Assembly (NCBI RefSeq): GCF_037072025.1
Contig: NZ_JAXHDD010000002.1
Span: 155,720 to 219,719, forward strand
Length of the DNA: 64,000 nucleotides
Direction of reading: 5' to 3'
From: Pseudogracilibacillus sp037072025
GTDB lineage: Bacteria; Bacillota; Bacilli; Bacillales; Amphibacillaceae
This document shows, in pieces, positions 63,999-64,000 of the stretch. The position numbers were made by a program, and so were the translations under genes. The notes beneath the pieces are model-generated. The model was not told the origin of the DNA. It was given only the letters and a program-made list of their open reading frames with translations, and did no database searches. Numbering within the stretch: the stretch's first letter is position 1; every line of letters starts with the position of its first letter.

Positions 63999-64000
63999 AT

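Overview
The window is low-GC Bacillaceae-type DNA. Supporting signs are strong AGGAGG-type ribosome binding sites, frequent TTG/GTG starts, an S-box (SAM-I) leader, ypmR/ypmS, yuzB and ypuA-like genes, a YwqH/YwqI/LXG toxin locus and a YkpA-type ABC-F protein. The genus cannot be fixed from this sequence alone. All functions are read from motifs and family knowledge; no database search was run.

Region 1 (1-2812 and 19033-24384) looks like two parts of a catabolic locus. An NCS1 nucleobase/hydantoin permease (cut at the left edge), a 70-aa protein and an M20 carbamoyl-amidohydrolase end at a terminator. About 16 kb further on come a small membrane protein, a sodium:solute symporter, a hypothetical protein, a class III aminotransferase and a CoA-acylating (methyl)malonate-semialdehyde dehydrogenase. 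Together they fit reductive pyrimidine (beta-ureidopropionate to beta-alanine to acetyl-CoA) catabolism.

Region 2 (about 2900-18710) lies between these parts and is an accessory island. It holds YwqH- and YwqI-like partner proteins, an LXG toxin with an HNH-like C-terminus and a putative immunity gene. After these come three near-tandem units, each with a decayed piece of PoNe DNase toxin followed by an intact 410-aa PoNi immunity gene and a repeated terminator. Two of the units begin with a copy of the LXG linker sequence, so the array looks like displaced toxin cassettes. The island continues with an MFS transporter plus a truncated TPR protein, a coiled-coil protein, a serine hydrolase/MarR pair with clear palindromic operators, an IS4-type transposase remnant, a frameshifted small gene and a fourth PoNi scrap.

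Region 3 (24.4-49.9 kb) is mostly ordinary chromosome: acyl-CoA ligase, MATE pump, lysozyme-like protein, RidA, iron alcohol dehydrogenase, DUF1450, DUF1002, DHA2 efflux pump, a complete oligopeptide ABC operon, ABC-F protein, WYL regulator, a frameshifted alcohol dehydrogenase beside an aldehyde dehydrogenase, ypmS/ypmR and a SAM-riboswitch-controlled O-acetylhomoserine sulfhydrylase with an unusual C-terminal extension. The gaps carry two inverted copies of a MITE-like element, four unrelated short periodic repeat arrays (three with a 20-bp period) and one hairpin-rich stretch that may be a structured RNA.

Region 4 (50.2-63.0 kb) looks like a regulated surface-protein system. A 1,019-aa membrane kinase combines a HisKA kinase, a receiver and a second LytS-type kinase. 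A 2,595-aa cell-wall protein has about six adhesin-fold domains, 13 Cna-B repeats and an LPSTA sorting motif. A response regulator carries a SARP/BTAD-type output domain. A RarD-type transporter closes the window.
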